Origin: Paenibacillus turicensis
GTDB lineage: Bacteria; Bacillota; Bacilli; Paenibacillales; Paenibacillaceae
Direction: 5' to 3'
DNA: 64,000 nucleotides
Assembly: GCF_017873435.1 (NCBI RefSeq)
Contig: NZ_JAGGKG010000018.1
Span: 1-64,000 of the forward strand
Below, piece after piece: positions 37,021-46,483 of the stretch. The notes beneath the pieces were generated by a model that worked only from the letters and a program-made list of their open reading frames with translations, made no database searches and was not told where the DNA came from. The translations under genes and the position numbers were made by a program. Every line of letters starts with the position of its first letter. Position 1 is the first letter of the stretch.

Positions 37021-38145
37021 ATGAGCAAATTACAGCTAGGTACGTTAGGCATCTTAGTTACAGAAAGCAGCGGTTCTCTTCCCTTTAATGAAGGCCAGCT
37101 ATGCCGAAGATTATGCTTGCTAGGGCACAAGCAGGAAATACAGGTATTTGTGTTTTGTCCAGAATGGTTTAAACCAGGAGAACAGTCCATCAAAGGTTAC
37201 AGTTATGGTGAGCAAGGCTGGCGCAAAGGTATTTTCCCTTTGCCAGATGTTTTATATGATCGATATTTTTCCCGTAACACTAAACAACATCAGTCCAAAG
37301 TGATGTGCCTTACTCAGTTAAAGGAAGCTCACGAGTTTATGTATTTAACACGAGGATTAGCAGGGAAATGGATTGTACATCAAGCTTTGTTACAAAACAA
37401 AGAGTTAACCCCCTATTTACCTGAAACGCTATTATTCGAGGGAAAAAATCAGTTGGGAGACTGGTTAACGATTCATCAGGGGGAAGCTTTTTTAAAGCCA
37501 CAATGTGGCACACATGGCAAACGAACACTATATATTAAAGCCATAGGGCATAAAGACCAATTATTTATAAGAGGACGCAGTGGGGCAAATACCGTTTTTA
37601 CACGTTATTTAAATACGAGTGCAGGTTACAGCTGGATCGAACGATTTACACAACACAAAAATTACTTATTACAGCCTTATTTACATTTAACTAACATGCA
37701 AGAGGAGCCATTTGATATCCGCGTCTTGATGCAAAAGGAGCAGACTGGAACTTGGAATCTCACTGGTGCCGCTGCCCGAATCGGCAGAAAAAACTCACTC
37801 ACCTCCAACCTACATGGCGGAGGGAAAGCCCATAAAGCACGCTCTTATCTTATTCATGAATTTGGTAAAGTCAAGGCGACAGAAATTATGGATACCATAA
37901 CACAATTATCAACCATTATCCCTAGTACCTTAGAAGAAAATTTTGGACGCCTTGCAGAGCTTGGTATTGATTATGGTGTAGATAAGCAAGGCAAGGTATG
38001 GGTGCTTGAGGTCAACTCTAAGCCAGGGAGATCTGCCTTTTTCCAGATTGGAGAAGCCGATAGTGCTAGAAAATCAGTAGAAAATCTGATTGATTATACT
38101 CATTACCTGCTTACACACAGAATGTTTAGGAGGATAAATTCATGA
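37021..38145 (+). CDS. YheC/YheD-family endospore coat-associated protein 2 (short, YheC-type)
   Basis: The 374-residue paralogue lacks the N-terminal domain of its longer neighbour and starts directly with LGTLGILVTESSGSLPF. The ATP-grasp motifs are FLKPQCGTHGKRTLYI, PFDIRVLMQKEQTGTWNLTG, SNLHGGGKAH and ELGIDYGVDKQGKVWVLEV followed by NSKPGRS. It starts 15 bp after gene 1 with GGGGGGAC upstream and overlaps the next gene by ATGA, so the series is probably one operon. Confidence 0.88.
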   Translation: MSKLQLGTLGILVTESSGSLPFNEGQLCRRLCLLGHKQEIQVFVFCPEWFKPGEQSIKGYSYGEQGWRKGIFPLPDVLYDRYFSRNTKQHQSKVMCLTQLKEAHEFMYLTRGLAGKWIVHQALLQNKELTPYLPETLLFEGKNQLGDWLTIHQGEAFLKPQCGTHGKRTLYIKAIGHKDQLFIRGRSGANTVFTRYLNTSAGYSWIERFTQHKNYLLQPYLHLTNMQEEPFDIRVLMQKEQTGTWNLTGAAARIGRKNSLTSNLHGGGKAHKARSYLIHEFGKVKATEIMDTITQLSTIIPSTLEENFGRLAELGIDYGVDKQGKVWVLEVNSKPGRSAFFQIGEADSARKSVENLIDYTHYLLTHRMFRRINS

Positions 38146-39515
38146 GCTTGACTTTTGGCAACGTTCATTTCACACAGCAGCCCCAGAAGGTCGTATATGT
38201 GTCTGGTGCTTTAATGAAAAACTTGAATTTGTCAGGAAAAAAATCAGTTCAGCTTCGCCTAGGTGGCGAGCGGATGCCTGCAATGCTTAAGCCCATCAAC
38301 AAATCAGGGAAACACTTATATTTACCAACTAGTGTTAGAAAAAAAATGAAGGTGCCTAGCTCTGGTAGTGTATTTTTACGAAGCCTACAAGAAGGAGAAG
38401 TGCAGATAGGACCTCTAATTGGAGTTTTATCAGATGGCCCAACTTCTTCTGCCCAAAATCCTTTTGGCTCTAGAACTGACTTTATTAAGCAACTCCTTCG
38501 AGCTGGAAATAAAAAATCTTATATTTTTGCCTTTACACCTAGAGATATTCATTTTGAAAATGATACCGTAAACGGATATTTCCTTAACGAAGCAGGTAGG
38601 TTTATACGTAAGACCGTCCCTCTTCCCGATGTCGTTTACAATCGTCTTCCTAGTCGTAGAGCGGAAACCTCTAACTCCATTAACCAATTACGTGAAAAGC
38701 TAGCTCGTCGGAGAATTCCTTTTTTCAACTGGAGCTTCTTTAATAAGTCAGATATTTATCGTTTGCTTGAACATGATAACACTGTAAATCGCTATGTTCC
38801 AGAATCGATTATGAATCCAGCCCCAGAGCAAATAAAGGAAATGCTAGAACGACATTCAATCGTTTATTACAAACCAAATAGCGGTAGTCTCGGTAAAGGG
38901 ATTTATCGGCTCTCCTATATTCCAAAAAGCGGATATTACGCTCGTTATCGCAACAAAGATCGGAATGCACTGCTGAGATTTAAATCGTTTCAAAGTCTGA
39001 TGCGTACATTGCAGACACGTCACGGTGGGCAATTGCGTGGATATGTAGCTCAGCAAGGAATTCGTCTAATTGAAATTGATAGTTGCCCTATTGATTTTAG
39101 ATTTCACATGCATAAAAACGGTAAAAATCAATGGGTTGTTGTAGGCATTGGCGCTAAAAAGTCTGGTAAAGGTAGCGTGACAACACACCTTAAAAACGGT
39201 GGTTCCCTTTTGACTCCTGAACAGGCACTAAGCCGCACATTTGGCGCTCGAAGTGACGAGGTATTACGAAATGCAAAAGCAGTAGCCATCCGACTTGCGG
39301 AAGCCATTGAACTCCATCATCAACATTTAATTGGTGAAATTGGCTTCGACTTAGGGATTGATCAAGATGAAAAAGTGTGGATGTTTGAAGCTAATGCAAA
39401 GCCAGGGCGATCTATCTTCAAGCACCCTTCTCTTCGAGCCGAAGGAAAAGCATCTGTTGAGCATATCCTTGAACATTGCTTGTTCCTTAGCAAATTTCGG
39501 AGGAGGGAGGTATAA
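38142..39515 (+). CDS. YheC/YheD-family endospore coat-associated protein 3 (long, YheD-type)
   Basis: The 457-residue protein again has the N-terminal domain (about 1-90) and then IGPLIGVLSDG, DVVYNRLPSRRAETSN, the ATP loop YYKPNSGSLGKGIYRLS, CPIDFRFHMHKNGKNQWVV, and IGFDLGIDQDEKVWMFE followed by ANAKPGRS. It is more similar in layout to gene 1 than to gene 2, which suggests that a yheC-yheD pair was duplicated. The start codon overlaps the stop of gene 2. Confidence 0.88.
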   Translation: MSLTFGNVHFTQQPQKVVYVSGALMKNLNLSGKKSVQLRLGGERMPAMLKPINKSGKHLYLPTSVRKKMKVPSSGSVFLRSLQEGEVQIGPLIGVLSDGPTSSAQNPFGSRTDFIKQLLRAGNKKSYIFAFTPRDIHFENDTVNGYFLNEAGRFIRKTVPLPDVVYNRLPSRRAETSNSINQLREKLARRRIPFFNWSFFNKSDIYRLLEHDNTVNRYVPESIMNPAPEQIKEMLERHSIVYYKPNSGSLGKGIYRLSYIPKSGYYARYRNKDRNALLRFKSFQSLMRTLQTRHGGQLRGYVAQQGIRLIEIDSCPIDFRFHMHKNGKNQWVVVGIGAKKSGKGSVTTHLKNGGSLLTPEQALSRTFGARSDEVLRNAKAVAIRLAEAIELHHQHLIGEIGFDLGIDQDEKVWMFEANAKPGRSIFKHPSLRAEGKASVEHILEHCLFLSKFRRREV

Positions 39516-40639
39516 TGAACTACCCTTTTGATGAGCAAAGACCTGTCATTGCAATTTTGACTGTGTCCGATAAAGTAAAGCTATTTAGGGGTAACCATGC
39601 TAATTTTCGGGATATCGTTAAAACAGGTCGTGAAATGAATACTTTGGTATATGTAGTCACCGTAAAGGATTTAAAGCTACATGCACCAAAGGTTCAAGGT
39701 TATGGTTATGATCCAAATGAAAAAACATGGATTAGAAACTGGTTTCCATTACCTGATGTTATCTATAATCGGATCCCATTACGCGAAGATGAAAATAAAC
39801 CTAAAGTTAAGCAAAAAATTGAGGAGTGCTTAGAGCACCCTTCAATCCAACTGTATAACCCATACTTTTTTAATAAATGGCGACTATTTGACTGGCTTAA
39901 AAAAAGCCAAGGGACTAAGGCTCTTGTACCTGATACGAAACGTCTCCTTTCCTCCAAGTCACTTGCAGGTATGCTTAAGCAATATGGTTCGTTATATTTA
40001 AAGCCTGAAAGTGGTAAGGCAGGAAAAGGGATTATGCTTTTGCAGTGGGATGAAGCCAGTCCTCGTCCCCTATGCCTAATCATTCAAGGTCATCACCATA
40101 AAAATATCGTATATCGCACTGCTTCGCTACCAAAGCTATGGAAAAGAATACGTAAGGAAAGTGGAGCTTGTGCCTATATTATGCAGGAGGCGATTGAATT
40201 ATCCTCCTATCGTAATCGTCATTTTGACCTTCGAGTACTTGTACAAAAAACAGGAAAAGGGAATTGGATGATTACAGGCATTGGCGCAAGACTGGCAGGA
40301 CTAAAAAGAATTACGACACATGTCCCTCAAGGGGGAAGTATTGAAGAGCCTGAAAAGCTACTACTCTCCTCCTTTGGTCAGGAAATGACCAGTTTATTAA
40401 TGAATAAGCTGAAATCTAGTGCCATTCTTATCGCAAAACATTTAGAGAAATCCTGTGGTTACATGCTAGGGGAAATGTCGATGGATCTAGGGATCGATCG
40501 AAATGGGAAGCTATGGTTTTTTGAGGCTAACGCCAAGCCGATGAAGTTTGATGAAACACATATTCGTAAAAAGTCACTTGAGAGAGTGATTCAGTACAGT
40601 CATTATTTATATCGGAATGCCAAGCAAATTCAAAATTAA
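39515..40639 (+). CDS. YheC/YheD-family endospore coat-associated protein 4 (short, YheC-type)
   Basis: The 374-residue short form has PVIAILTVSDKVKLFRG, DVIYNRIPLREDENKPK, the ATP loop LYLKPESGKAGKGIMLL, FDLRVLVQKTGKGNWMITG, and MSMDLGIDRNGKLWFFE followed by ANAKPMKF. The start overlaps the previous stop as TAATG. All ATP-grasp residues expected for activity appear to be retained, so it is not an obvious pseudogene. Confidence 0.88.
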   Translation: MNYPFDEQRPVIAILTVSDKVKLFRGNHANFRDIVKTGREMNTLVYVVTVKDLKLHAPKVQGYGYDPNEKTWIRNWFPLPDVIYNRIPLREDENKPKVKQKIEECLEHPSIQLYNPYFFNKWRLFDWLKKSQGTKALVPDTKRLLSSKSLAGMLKQYGSLYLKPESGKAGKGIMLLQWDEASPRPLCLIIQGHHHKNIVYRTASLPKLWKRIRKESGACAYIMQEAIELSSYRNRHFDLRVLVQKTGKGNWMITGIGARLAGLKRITTHVPQGGSIEEPEKLLLSSFGQEMTSLLMNKLKSSAILIAKHLEKSCGYMLGEMSMDLGIDRNGKLWFFEANAKPMKFDETHIRKKSLERVIQYSHYLYRNAKQIQN

Positions 40640-40712
40640 AATAAGCTCATTTAAAGTTTAAGGTGCATTGACACAAAGACTTGATTTTAATGGAATGGGA
40701 GGGGAACTCTAC

Positions 40713-41174
40713 ATGAACATAAGAGCGATGAATATAAATCAAGATGGTCCTTGGGAGCAAATTCATCAGCATATTTTATCCTTATATAGTAAATACGCAA
40801 AATGTAATGAACTACATTCACACTCTATATTCCCTTCCCTTTACAAATTATCATCTGGCAAACTACTTGAAAAAGACTCTTCCTTCTTACTAGCGACGGT
40901 TAGAACCGAAGAGGGAGAACGAATTGCAGGCTTCGCCATTACAACAAATTACGGTCGAGATATCGGTCTAATTATTGTCCACCCCCTATATCGCAATATG
41001 GGCATAGGTACACAGTTATTATCTAGACAACTTATAGAACTAGGAACTGTATGTTACCAGGTACCCATGTGGAATAAAGCAGCTGTAAAAATGTGCTTTA
41101 ATAGTGGGCTTATAGCTACGCAAATCATTACTTATTCTAAACATTATTCTTTTCTTATTATGGAAGTAGTCTGA
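40713..41174 (+). CDS. GNAT-family N-acetyltransferase
   Basis: The 153-residue protein has the GNAT core: LLATVRTEEGERIAGFAITT (beta strands), then motif A with IGLIIVHPLYRNMGIGTQLLSRQL, which contains the acetyl-CoA pyrophosphate loop R/Q-x-x-G-x-G. It lies between the fourth and fifth coat ATP-grasp genes, so it may act on the same substrate; that is inference. GGGAGGGG 9 nt upstream sets the start at 40713 rather than at an earlier TTG. Confidence 0.82.
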   Translation: MNIRAMNINQDGPWEQIHQHILSLYSKYAKCNELHSHSIFPSLYKLSSGKLLEKDSSFLLATVRTEEGERIAGFAITTNYGRDIGLIIVHPLYRNMGIGTQLLSRQLIELGTVCYQVPMWNKAAVKMCFNSGLIATQIITYSKHYSFLIMEVV

Positions 41175-41212
41175 TTACTTAAGCTTGAATGAACTTGAAG
41201 AGGTGATCGTGT

Positions 41213-42319
41213 GTGCCACAGCCTTCATTAGGTATACTAACGTTATACCTGAACGATAAAAAGCAGCTTGAAGAGAGGCAAATTTATCAAAAAATGATCG
41301 TAGAGGGTCAAAAGCTGGGCTTAGATATTTTTGTATTTACCCCTATGGATGTTCATAAGAATAAAGATATGATTTGGGCACTTATTTACAATCCCAGCAC
41401 AAAAAAGTGGTCTAGGAAGTGGCAAAAGTTTCCTCAACTTATTTTTGACCGCTGTCGTATACAAAAAAGTAAACGCTTTGAGCAACTGAAAGTATTTCGG
41501 GCTCGTTATCGCGATAAACTATTTCTAAACCGTCCCCTACGAGATAAATGGACCATACATCAAACGTTATCTCAAAAGAGTAAATTCCGCCCCTTTCTTC
41601 CTCAAACAAAACTATTTCTAAATATAAATAACGTTTTAGAAATGCTACAGGAGCATCAAGTTGTGTATGTTAAGCCCATAAATGGAACCGGGGGCAGAGG
41701 CATTTTAAGAATTGAAAAATTGTCTCCAAATCAATACCGTATTCAAGGTAGAAAACCATCAAGACAAATTATTCCTGAACGAAAAGTAAGCCTAGTGCAG
41801 CTTAAATCATATTTGCTTCATTGGCGAGGCGATAAACGTTTTCTAGTACAGCAAGGCATACAGATCAAGTTACCTAATGGAAGAGTACATGATTACCGCA
41901 TGCTAGTTCAAAAAAACGGAAACGGAAAATGGCAGGTCACAGGTTGTGCAGGTCGTATGGGCCCTGAGCGAAGTGTAACCTCGAATCTTCATGGCGGGGG
42001 TAAAGCCATTCCGATGGACACCTTGTTAAAGGAATGGAAATTTAGTGAGCTGAAGCGCGAGCAAATTAGAACAACGGCAGAACAGCTTAGTCTTGAAATT
42101 GCTGCTTATTTAGAAGATACGTATGAGGCATTATGTGAGCTTGCTTTGGATTTAGGGATAGATCGCCAAGGTCGAATTTATCTAATTGAGGTCAATCCTA
42201 AACCAGCACGACAAGTGTTCCTGCAATCTGGGGATACGGAGGCTTATCAGCAGGCGATTCGCAGACCGCTGGAATATGCATTATGGGTGTATAAACAAAA
42301 TAATACCGCCTCGTCTTAA
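41213..42319 (+). CDS. YheC/YheD-family endospore coat-associated protein 5 (short, YheC-type)
   Basis: The 368-residue paralogue starts with GTG after AGAGGTGA and has PSLGILTLYLNDKKQL, LIFDRCRIQKSKRFEQ, the ATP loop VYVKPINGTGGRGILRI, HDYRMLVQKNGNGKWQVTG, SNLHGGGKAI and LALDLGIDRQGRIYLIE followed by VNPKPARQ. The DVxYNR motif of the other paralogues is altered here to LIFDRC. The stop lies inside the stem of the following terminator. Confidence 0.87.
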   Translation: MPQPSLGILTLYLNDKKQLEERQIYQKMIVEGQKLGLDIFVFTPMDVHKNKDMIWALIYNPSTKKWSRKWQKFPQLIFDRCRIQKSKRFEQLKVFRARYRDKLFLNRPLRDKWTIHQTLSQKSKFRPFLPQTKLFLNINNVLEMLQEHQVVYVKPINGTGGRGILRIEKLSPNQYRIQGRKPSRQIIPERKVSLVQLKSYLLHWRGDKRFLVQQGIQIKLPNGRVHDYRMLVQKNGNGKWQVTGCAGRMGPERSVTSNLHGGGKAIPMDTLLKEWKFSELKREQIRTTAEQLSLEIAAYLEDTYEALCELALDLGIDRQGRIYLIEVNPKPARQVFLQSGDTEAYQQAIRRPLEYALWVYKQNNTASS

Positions 42320-42338
42320 ATTAGATCGAGGCGGTATT
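42302..42338. terminator. Bidirectional terminator between the coat cluster and pdxK
   Basis: AATACCGCCTCG (42302-42313) pairs with CGAGGCGGTATT (42327-42338), a perfect 12-bp stem with a T-run after it on the plus strand. The convergent pdxK ends at 42364. The left arm is within the last codons of ATP-grasp gene 5. Confidence 0.88.
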
Positions 42339-42363
42339 TTAATGCTGTATTACAGCTTCTTTA

Positions 42364-43191
42364 TTACAAAATATTCGCTTTATGCTTCAAACGATAACCT
42401 GCGTGGAAAACAGGTCCTACGTATTCGTTAAATTGATAACCACTAGCAATCGCTTCAGTAACGAAATCTTTTGCTTTGGCTACAGCTTCTTTGACGTTTA
42501 AGCCATTTGCTAAACCACCTGTAATTGCAGCTGCAAATGTACAACCTGCGCCATGATTATGTGCTGGTTCTATTTTTTGTGTCTCAAACACAGTAAACTC
42601 TTGCCCATCATAATATAAATCGATCGCATGGTCACCGTCTAATGCTTTACCGCCCTTAATGACTACATTTTGGGCACCAATTTCATGAATTTTAATCGCA
42701 GCTTGCTTCATATCGTCAAGCGTTGATAATTTGCCTAAACCTGATAAGACGCCTGCTTCAAACAAGTTTGGTGTTACAACCGTAGCTAGCGGCAGCAACA
42801 AATCACGAATGGCATCCGCACTGTCTGGATTTAATACCTCATCTTCCCCTTTACATACCATAACAGGGTCTATGACAACATTTTGTTGATCATTAGCCTT
42901 AATCATCGATTCTACAACCTGTATAATTTCTACACTACCTAACATTCCTGTTTTCATCGCTGCTACAGGACCACCAGCTAAAATTGTTTTTAGCTGCTCT
43001 GCCACTAATGCCGCGTCAATCGGATAAACACGATGGTGCCAATCTTGATCTGGATCCATCGTCACTATGGTCGTAAGTGCACTAAAGCCATACGTACCAT
43101 ATTCCTCAAAGGTTTTTAAATCGGCTTGGATTCCTGCTCCACCACTAGAATCACTACCGGCTACAGTTAAAGTTTTAAGTACACTTCCCAA
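42364..43191 (-). CDS. pdxK: Pyridoxine kinase (PfkB-like/ThiD-like clade)
   Basis: The 275-residue ribokinase-fold enzyme phosphorylates pyridoxine/pyridoxal for vitamin B6 salvage. It has TVAGSDSSGGAGIQADLKT, KTGMLGS, VVIDPVMVCKGEDEVLN, the TPNLFEAG motif and the anion hole NHGAGCTFAAAITGGLA. This sequence is closest to the B. subtilis PdxK type, which is derived from HMP-phosphate kinases, so ThiD activity is a possible alternative. The start is TTG, 8 nt after AAGGAG. Confidence 0.9.
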   Translation of the reverse strand: MGSVLKTLTVAGSDSSGGAGIQADLKTFEEYGTYGFSALTTIVTMDPDQDWHHRVYPIDAALVAEQLKTILAGGPVAAMKTGMLGSVEIIQVVESMIKANDQQNVVIDPVMVCKGEDEVLNPDSADAIRDLLLPLATVVTPNLFEAGVLSGLGKLSTLDDMKQAAIKIHEIGAQNVVIKGGKALDGDHAIDLYYDGQEFTVFETQKIEPAHNHGAGCTFAAAITGGLANGLNVKEAVAKAKDFVTEAIASGYQFNEYVGPVFHAGYRLKHKANIL

Positions 43192-43298
43192 AATAATTAC
43201 TCCTTTTCAAAACGCAAATTAGCAACGTCAAGTCGCAATGTTTTTATATAGTATAATACATTTTGAGGGACAGACAAACAATTTTTGAATAGAAATTC

Positions 43299-44321
43299 TC
43301 ATCCCTTGCGTGAACTTCTCCACATTAAATAAATAAAATATGGCGCACCAATGACTGCTGTAACGATACCTGCCGGAATTTCCAGAGGAGGGTGTGCCAC
43401 CCGCCCTAAAAAATCTGCAGTAATAACAAGCAGTGCTCCACACACAGCAGCAACAGGTATAATCATGGAATAACGATTACCTACAAGTCCTCTTGCGATG
43501 TGCGGACAAATAAGTCCAACAAAACCAATCGTTCCTGCTGTAGATACCGCTGCACCCGCTAAAGCAACGACAATAGCCAGCAACAAGACGCGTAAAACTT
43601 GAATCCGTACCCCAAGGCCTTGAGCAGTCTCATCACCAAGCTGTAAAACCTCCATTTGCCTAGATAAACACCATGTTACAGGAATGAGTACCACGACCCA
43701 AGGAAGTAAGCTGTAAAACTGTATCCAATCTCTTCCCCACAAGCTACCTGCCAACCACACCAAAGCAGTAGATAAATTGGCGTCCCCACTTACTAATAAT
43801 AAGTTTATCCCAGCACCACAAAGCGCACTTACAGCCACACCAACAAGCGCAAGCCTTATCGCATCAACTCCACCCCGATAAGCAACCAAATAAATAACTG
43901 TAGCAGCTAGCACACCACCTGTAAAGGCAGCAGCGGAGACTAGACCTGTTGCGGCTTGGGGAACAAGCATAACAATCATCACTGCACCTACCCCTGAGCC
44001 AGCAGTAATCCCTAACGTTCCTGGTGAGGCAAGCGGATTATATAAAATTGCTTGTGCAACCACCCCTGCTACACCTAAGGCAGCACCAACCATCATTCCT
44101 AGTAAAGTACGTACCAAGCGATAATCCATTACAATGACCTGATGATCAGGGTTTGCATGGGCACCAAAGGCAGCAATCACCTCAGAAACAGACAAAGGTA
44201 CACTTCCAACACCAATATTTAGAAGCGCCATTAGCACAAGTAATATCAATAAAACAAGTAGCCCAAGCATATTTTTTATCAAACTATAACGTTTTCCTTG
44301 ATGCTGTGTATTGACATTCAT
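43299..44321 (-). CDS. Iron-siderophore ABC transporter permease (FecCD family), second subunit
   Basis: The 340-residue polytopic permease has about nine to ten transmembrane helices. FecCD hallmarks are GVAGVVAQAILYNPLASPGTLGI, VSALCGAGINLLL and GFVGLICPHIARGLVG. It overlaps the preceding permease gene by 4 nt (ATGA). No ATPase gene follows (pdxK is next), so the pair must use an ATPase encoded elsewhere, as the B. subtilis Feu and Yfi systems use YusV. Confidence 0.92.
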   Translation of the reverse strand: MNVNTQHQGKRYSLIKNMLGLLVLLILLVLMALLNIGVGSVPLSVSEVIAAFGAHANPDHQVIVMDYRLVRTLLGMMVGAALGVAGVVAQAILYNPLASPGTLGITAGSGVGAVMIVMLVPQAATGLVSAAAFTGGVLAATVIYLVAYRGGVDAIRLALVGVAVSALCGAGINLLLVSGDANLSTALVWLAGSLWGRDWIQFYSLLPWVVVLIPVTWCLSRQMEVLQLGDETAQGLGVRIQVLRVLLLAIVVALAGAAVSTAGTIGFVGLICPHIARGLVGNRYSMIIPVAAVCGALLVITADFLGRVAHPPLEIPAGIVTAVIGAPYFIYLMWRSSRKG

Positions 44322-45340
44322 AAAGTTACCACCTTCTTGCGCGCCAAATAAATAAAGAATGGCGCTCCAAGCAGCGCTGTCACTATACCAACAGGTGTTT
44401 CGGCAGGAAAATGAATGAACCTGGAAGCTACATCAGCCACAGTGAGCAAGACTGCCCCCAGAAGTGCACTTACTGGAATAATGACACGATAGTCTACACC
44501 AACCAGAGCTCGTACCATGTGTGGCACAATTAAGCCTATAAAGCTAATAGGTCCCGCTACAGACACAGATATTCCTGCAAGCACCACCACTAGCAGCATT
44601 AACACAACACGTAGTCTCTTAACCCGTTGCCCTAAGCCTTTGGCAATATCAGAGCCTAAGCTTAAAATAGAAGCCGCACGACTCATATATACTGCTAGGA
44701 TTAATCCAGCGAGGCTAAATGGAATAAGCCACTGCATGTCATTCCAGCGATTACCAACCACCGAACCTGTTAGCCAAAACATGACTAGCTCTGTTTTACT
44801 TTCATTTAACAGCAGCAATAGTTGAATAACAACAGAAAAAAAGGCCTGCATTGTAACTCCAATCAGTGCCATCTTGACTTCTGTTTTGCCCCATCGAATT
44901 AAAAGACTTAATCCATATACAGTCATTACAGTAACAAACGCACCTATTAGAGCACTTGCAACACGAAGCATGGATGGAAATGAAGGAAATAGGAGTAACG
45001 TAACTACAACTACAAATGAAGCGCCAGCATTGATACTGAAAACAGAAGGTGAGGCAAGTGGATTCCTAGTTATTGCTTGCATTATAGCCCCAGCTACTGC
45101 TAAATTTGCACCGATAAGTATTGTTGTAATTAAGCGTGGTAAACGAACTGTAGCAATGATGAGCTGTTCACGATTAGGAGTATAGTTTATGACCATACTC
45201 CATAACACCTGCCATGAAAAACGAGTAGAACCTAGCATTATGGAGGCGATGCTTGCCACAAGCAACAAGACACCGCCAATCACAATAATCCAAATAAGAG
45301 ACCTTCTATTTCCATGTACTACATCTTCAGCCTGCTTCAT
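44318..45340 (-). CDS. Iron-siderophore ABC transporter permease (FecCD family), first subunit
   Basis: The 340-residue FecCD permease has NLAVAGAIMQAITRNPLASP, IGVTMQAFFSVVIQLLL and the coupling-helix region GPISFIGLIVPHMVRALVG. It forms a heterodimer with the following permease and overlaps both neighbours by ATGA, so SBP-permease-permease is one operon. Confidence 0.92.
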   Translation of the reverse strand: MKQAEDVVHGNRRSLIWIIVIGGVLLLVASIASIMLGSTRFSWQVLWSMVINYTPNREQLIIATVRLPRLITTILIGANLAVAGAIMQAITRNPLASPSVFSINAGASFVVVVTLLLFPSFPSMLRVASALIGAFVTVMTVYGLSLLIRWGKTEVKMALIGVTMQAFFSVVIQLLLLLNESKTELVMFWLTGSVVGNRWNDMQWLIPFSLAGLILAVYMSRAASILSLGSDIAKGLGQRVKRLRVVLMLLVVVLAGISVSVAGPISFIGLIVPHMVRALVGVDYRVIIPVSALLGAVLLTVADVASRFIHFPAETPVGIVTALLGAPFFIYLARKKVVTL

Positions 45341-46299
45341 TTCATTTTTGGAAGTAATGCTTCAAACTCATCTAACACTACGTTTGCTCCATACAAGCTA
45401 CGGTTAAACGACCACTTGCTATGAGAAACAACAAATACATGATTGTTTTGCACTGCCTTAAGTTGCTTGTACAAAGGATCACTTTCCCATTTCTCTAGAA
45501 ACTGCTCATTAGTAACAAATAAAATATCAGGATCAATTTCTAGCATCTGCTCCAAGTCTACTTTTCTTGCGGTTTCCTTCTTATCCGCTGCGGTCAAAGC
45601 ATAATTTAGACCAGCACTTTGAAGCATGTTAGGTTGAAAAAATAAATTAGTTCGTGGATTAATTACCTTTTCACCTAAAGCTGCGATCAAATATGACTTA
45701 TCCTTTGGTGCTTTCGACACTACCTCTTGCAATTTTGCCTGATGCGCCTCCACATAAGCTCTTGCTTCTGTATCCTTATGTAGTGCTTGCCCAATAATGA
45801 GTTCATTTTGGATTGCATCCTCATAAGTTGCCTTAGTATCTGGCAATAGCAATGTTGGAGCAATATTAGACAATTCATTATAAATGTCTTTATGTCTAGC
45901 ATAATCACCGATAATTAAGTCTGGTTTAGCTGTACGTAGCAATTCCAAATTAGGCTGCTGGCGAGTACCAATTGAGGTATACCCTTTTATTTTGTCCAAA
46001 AAGCCTAGCTCCTGCAAAGTATCCTGTTTCCCATCATCTGTATAAGCGATCGGTGTTTCACCTAATGATAAGACTGTGGCTAACAAACCATATTCCATAA
46101 CAGCAATCCGTTTAGGCACACCTGTAATTTTTGTAGTCCCTGCTTTATGGTCAATTGCCGTCACATTCGCTGAAGCACTTCCTTTATTGGAATTATCGGC
46201 TTGACTTGATTGTGATTGGGTTGTTGTCCCACACGCTGTCAATAAGCCTGATAATAATAAAACGAAAGCTAGTGTTATGATTTTACTGCGAAATGCCAT
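45337..46299 (-). CDS. Siderophore-binding lipoprotein (FeuA-like)
   Basis: The 320-residue substrate-binding protein has a lipoprotein signal: a hydrophobic core, then LLTACG with lipidated Cys at about residue 23. It has the two-lobe FecB/PF01497 fold: PKRIAVMEYGLLATVLSLGE, GTRQQPNLELLRTAKPDLII and EIDPDILFVTNEQFLE. Pairing with an AraC-type regulator carrying a similar domain resembles the bacillibactin Feu/Btr system, but the ligand cannot be fixed from sequence. A Fur box lies upstream. Confidence 0.88.
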   Translation of the reverse strand: MAFRSKIITLAFVLLLSGLLTACGTTTQSQSSQADNSNKGSASANVTAIDHKAGTTKITGVPKRIAVMEYGLLATVLSLGETPIAYTDDGKQDTLQELGFLDKIKGYTSIGTRQQPNLELLRTAKPDLIIGDYARHKDIYNELSNIAPTLLLPDTKATYEDAIQNELIIGQALHKDTEARAYVEAHQAKLQEVVSKAPKDKSYLIAALGEKVINPRTNLFFQPNMLQSAGLNYALTAADKKETARKVDLEQMLEIDPDILFVTNEQFLEKWESDPLYKQLKAVQNNHVFVVSHSKWSFNRSLYGANVVLDEFEALLPKMK

Positions 46300-46327
46300 G
46301 TTGTAACATCCTCACCTTCAATAAAAT

Positions 46328-46342
46328 TGATAATCATTCTCA
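46328..46342 (-). promoter_or_regulatory. Fur box upstream of the siderophore uptake operon
   Basis: TGATAATCATTCTCA matches the 7-1-7 Fur box of Bacillus (TGATAAT-N-ATTNTCA) with no mismatch. It lies about 28 bp before the lipoprotein start codon, a position suited to iron-dependent repression. Confidence 0.85.
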
Positions 46343-46483
46343 ATTACAAAGTATAGCTACAGAAGTATTTCACGTCCATGTGTACATTGTTAAAATTTAT
46401 CATGGATTATTTTTAGTAACTGACTCTATTTTGGAAATAGTTCAAGACAACGATAAGAGAAATTATATTGTTAGAATTTGATT

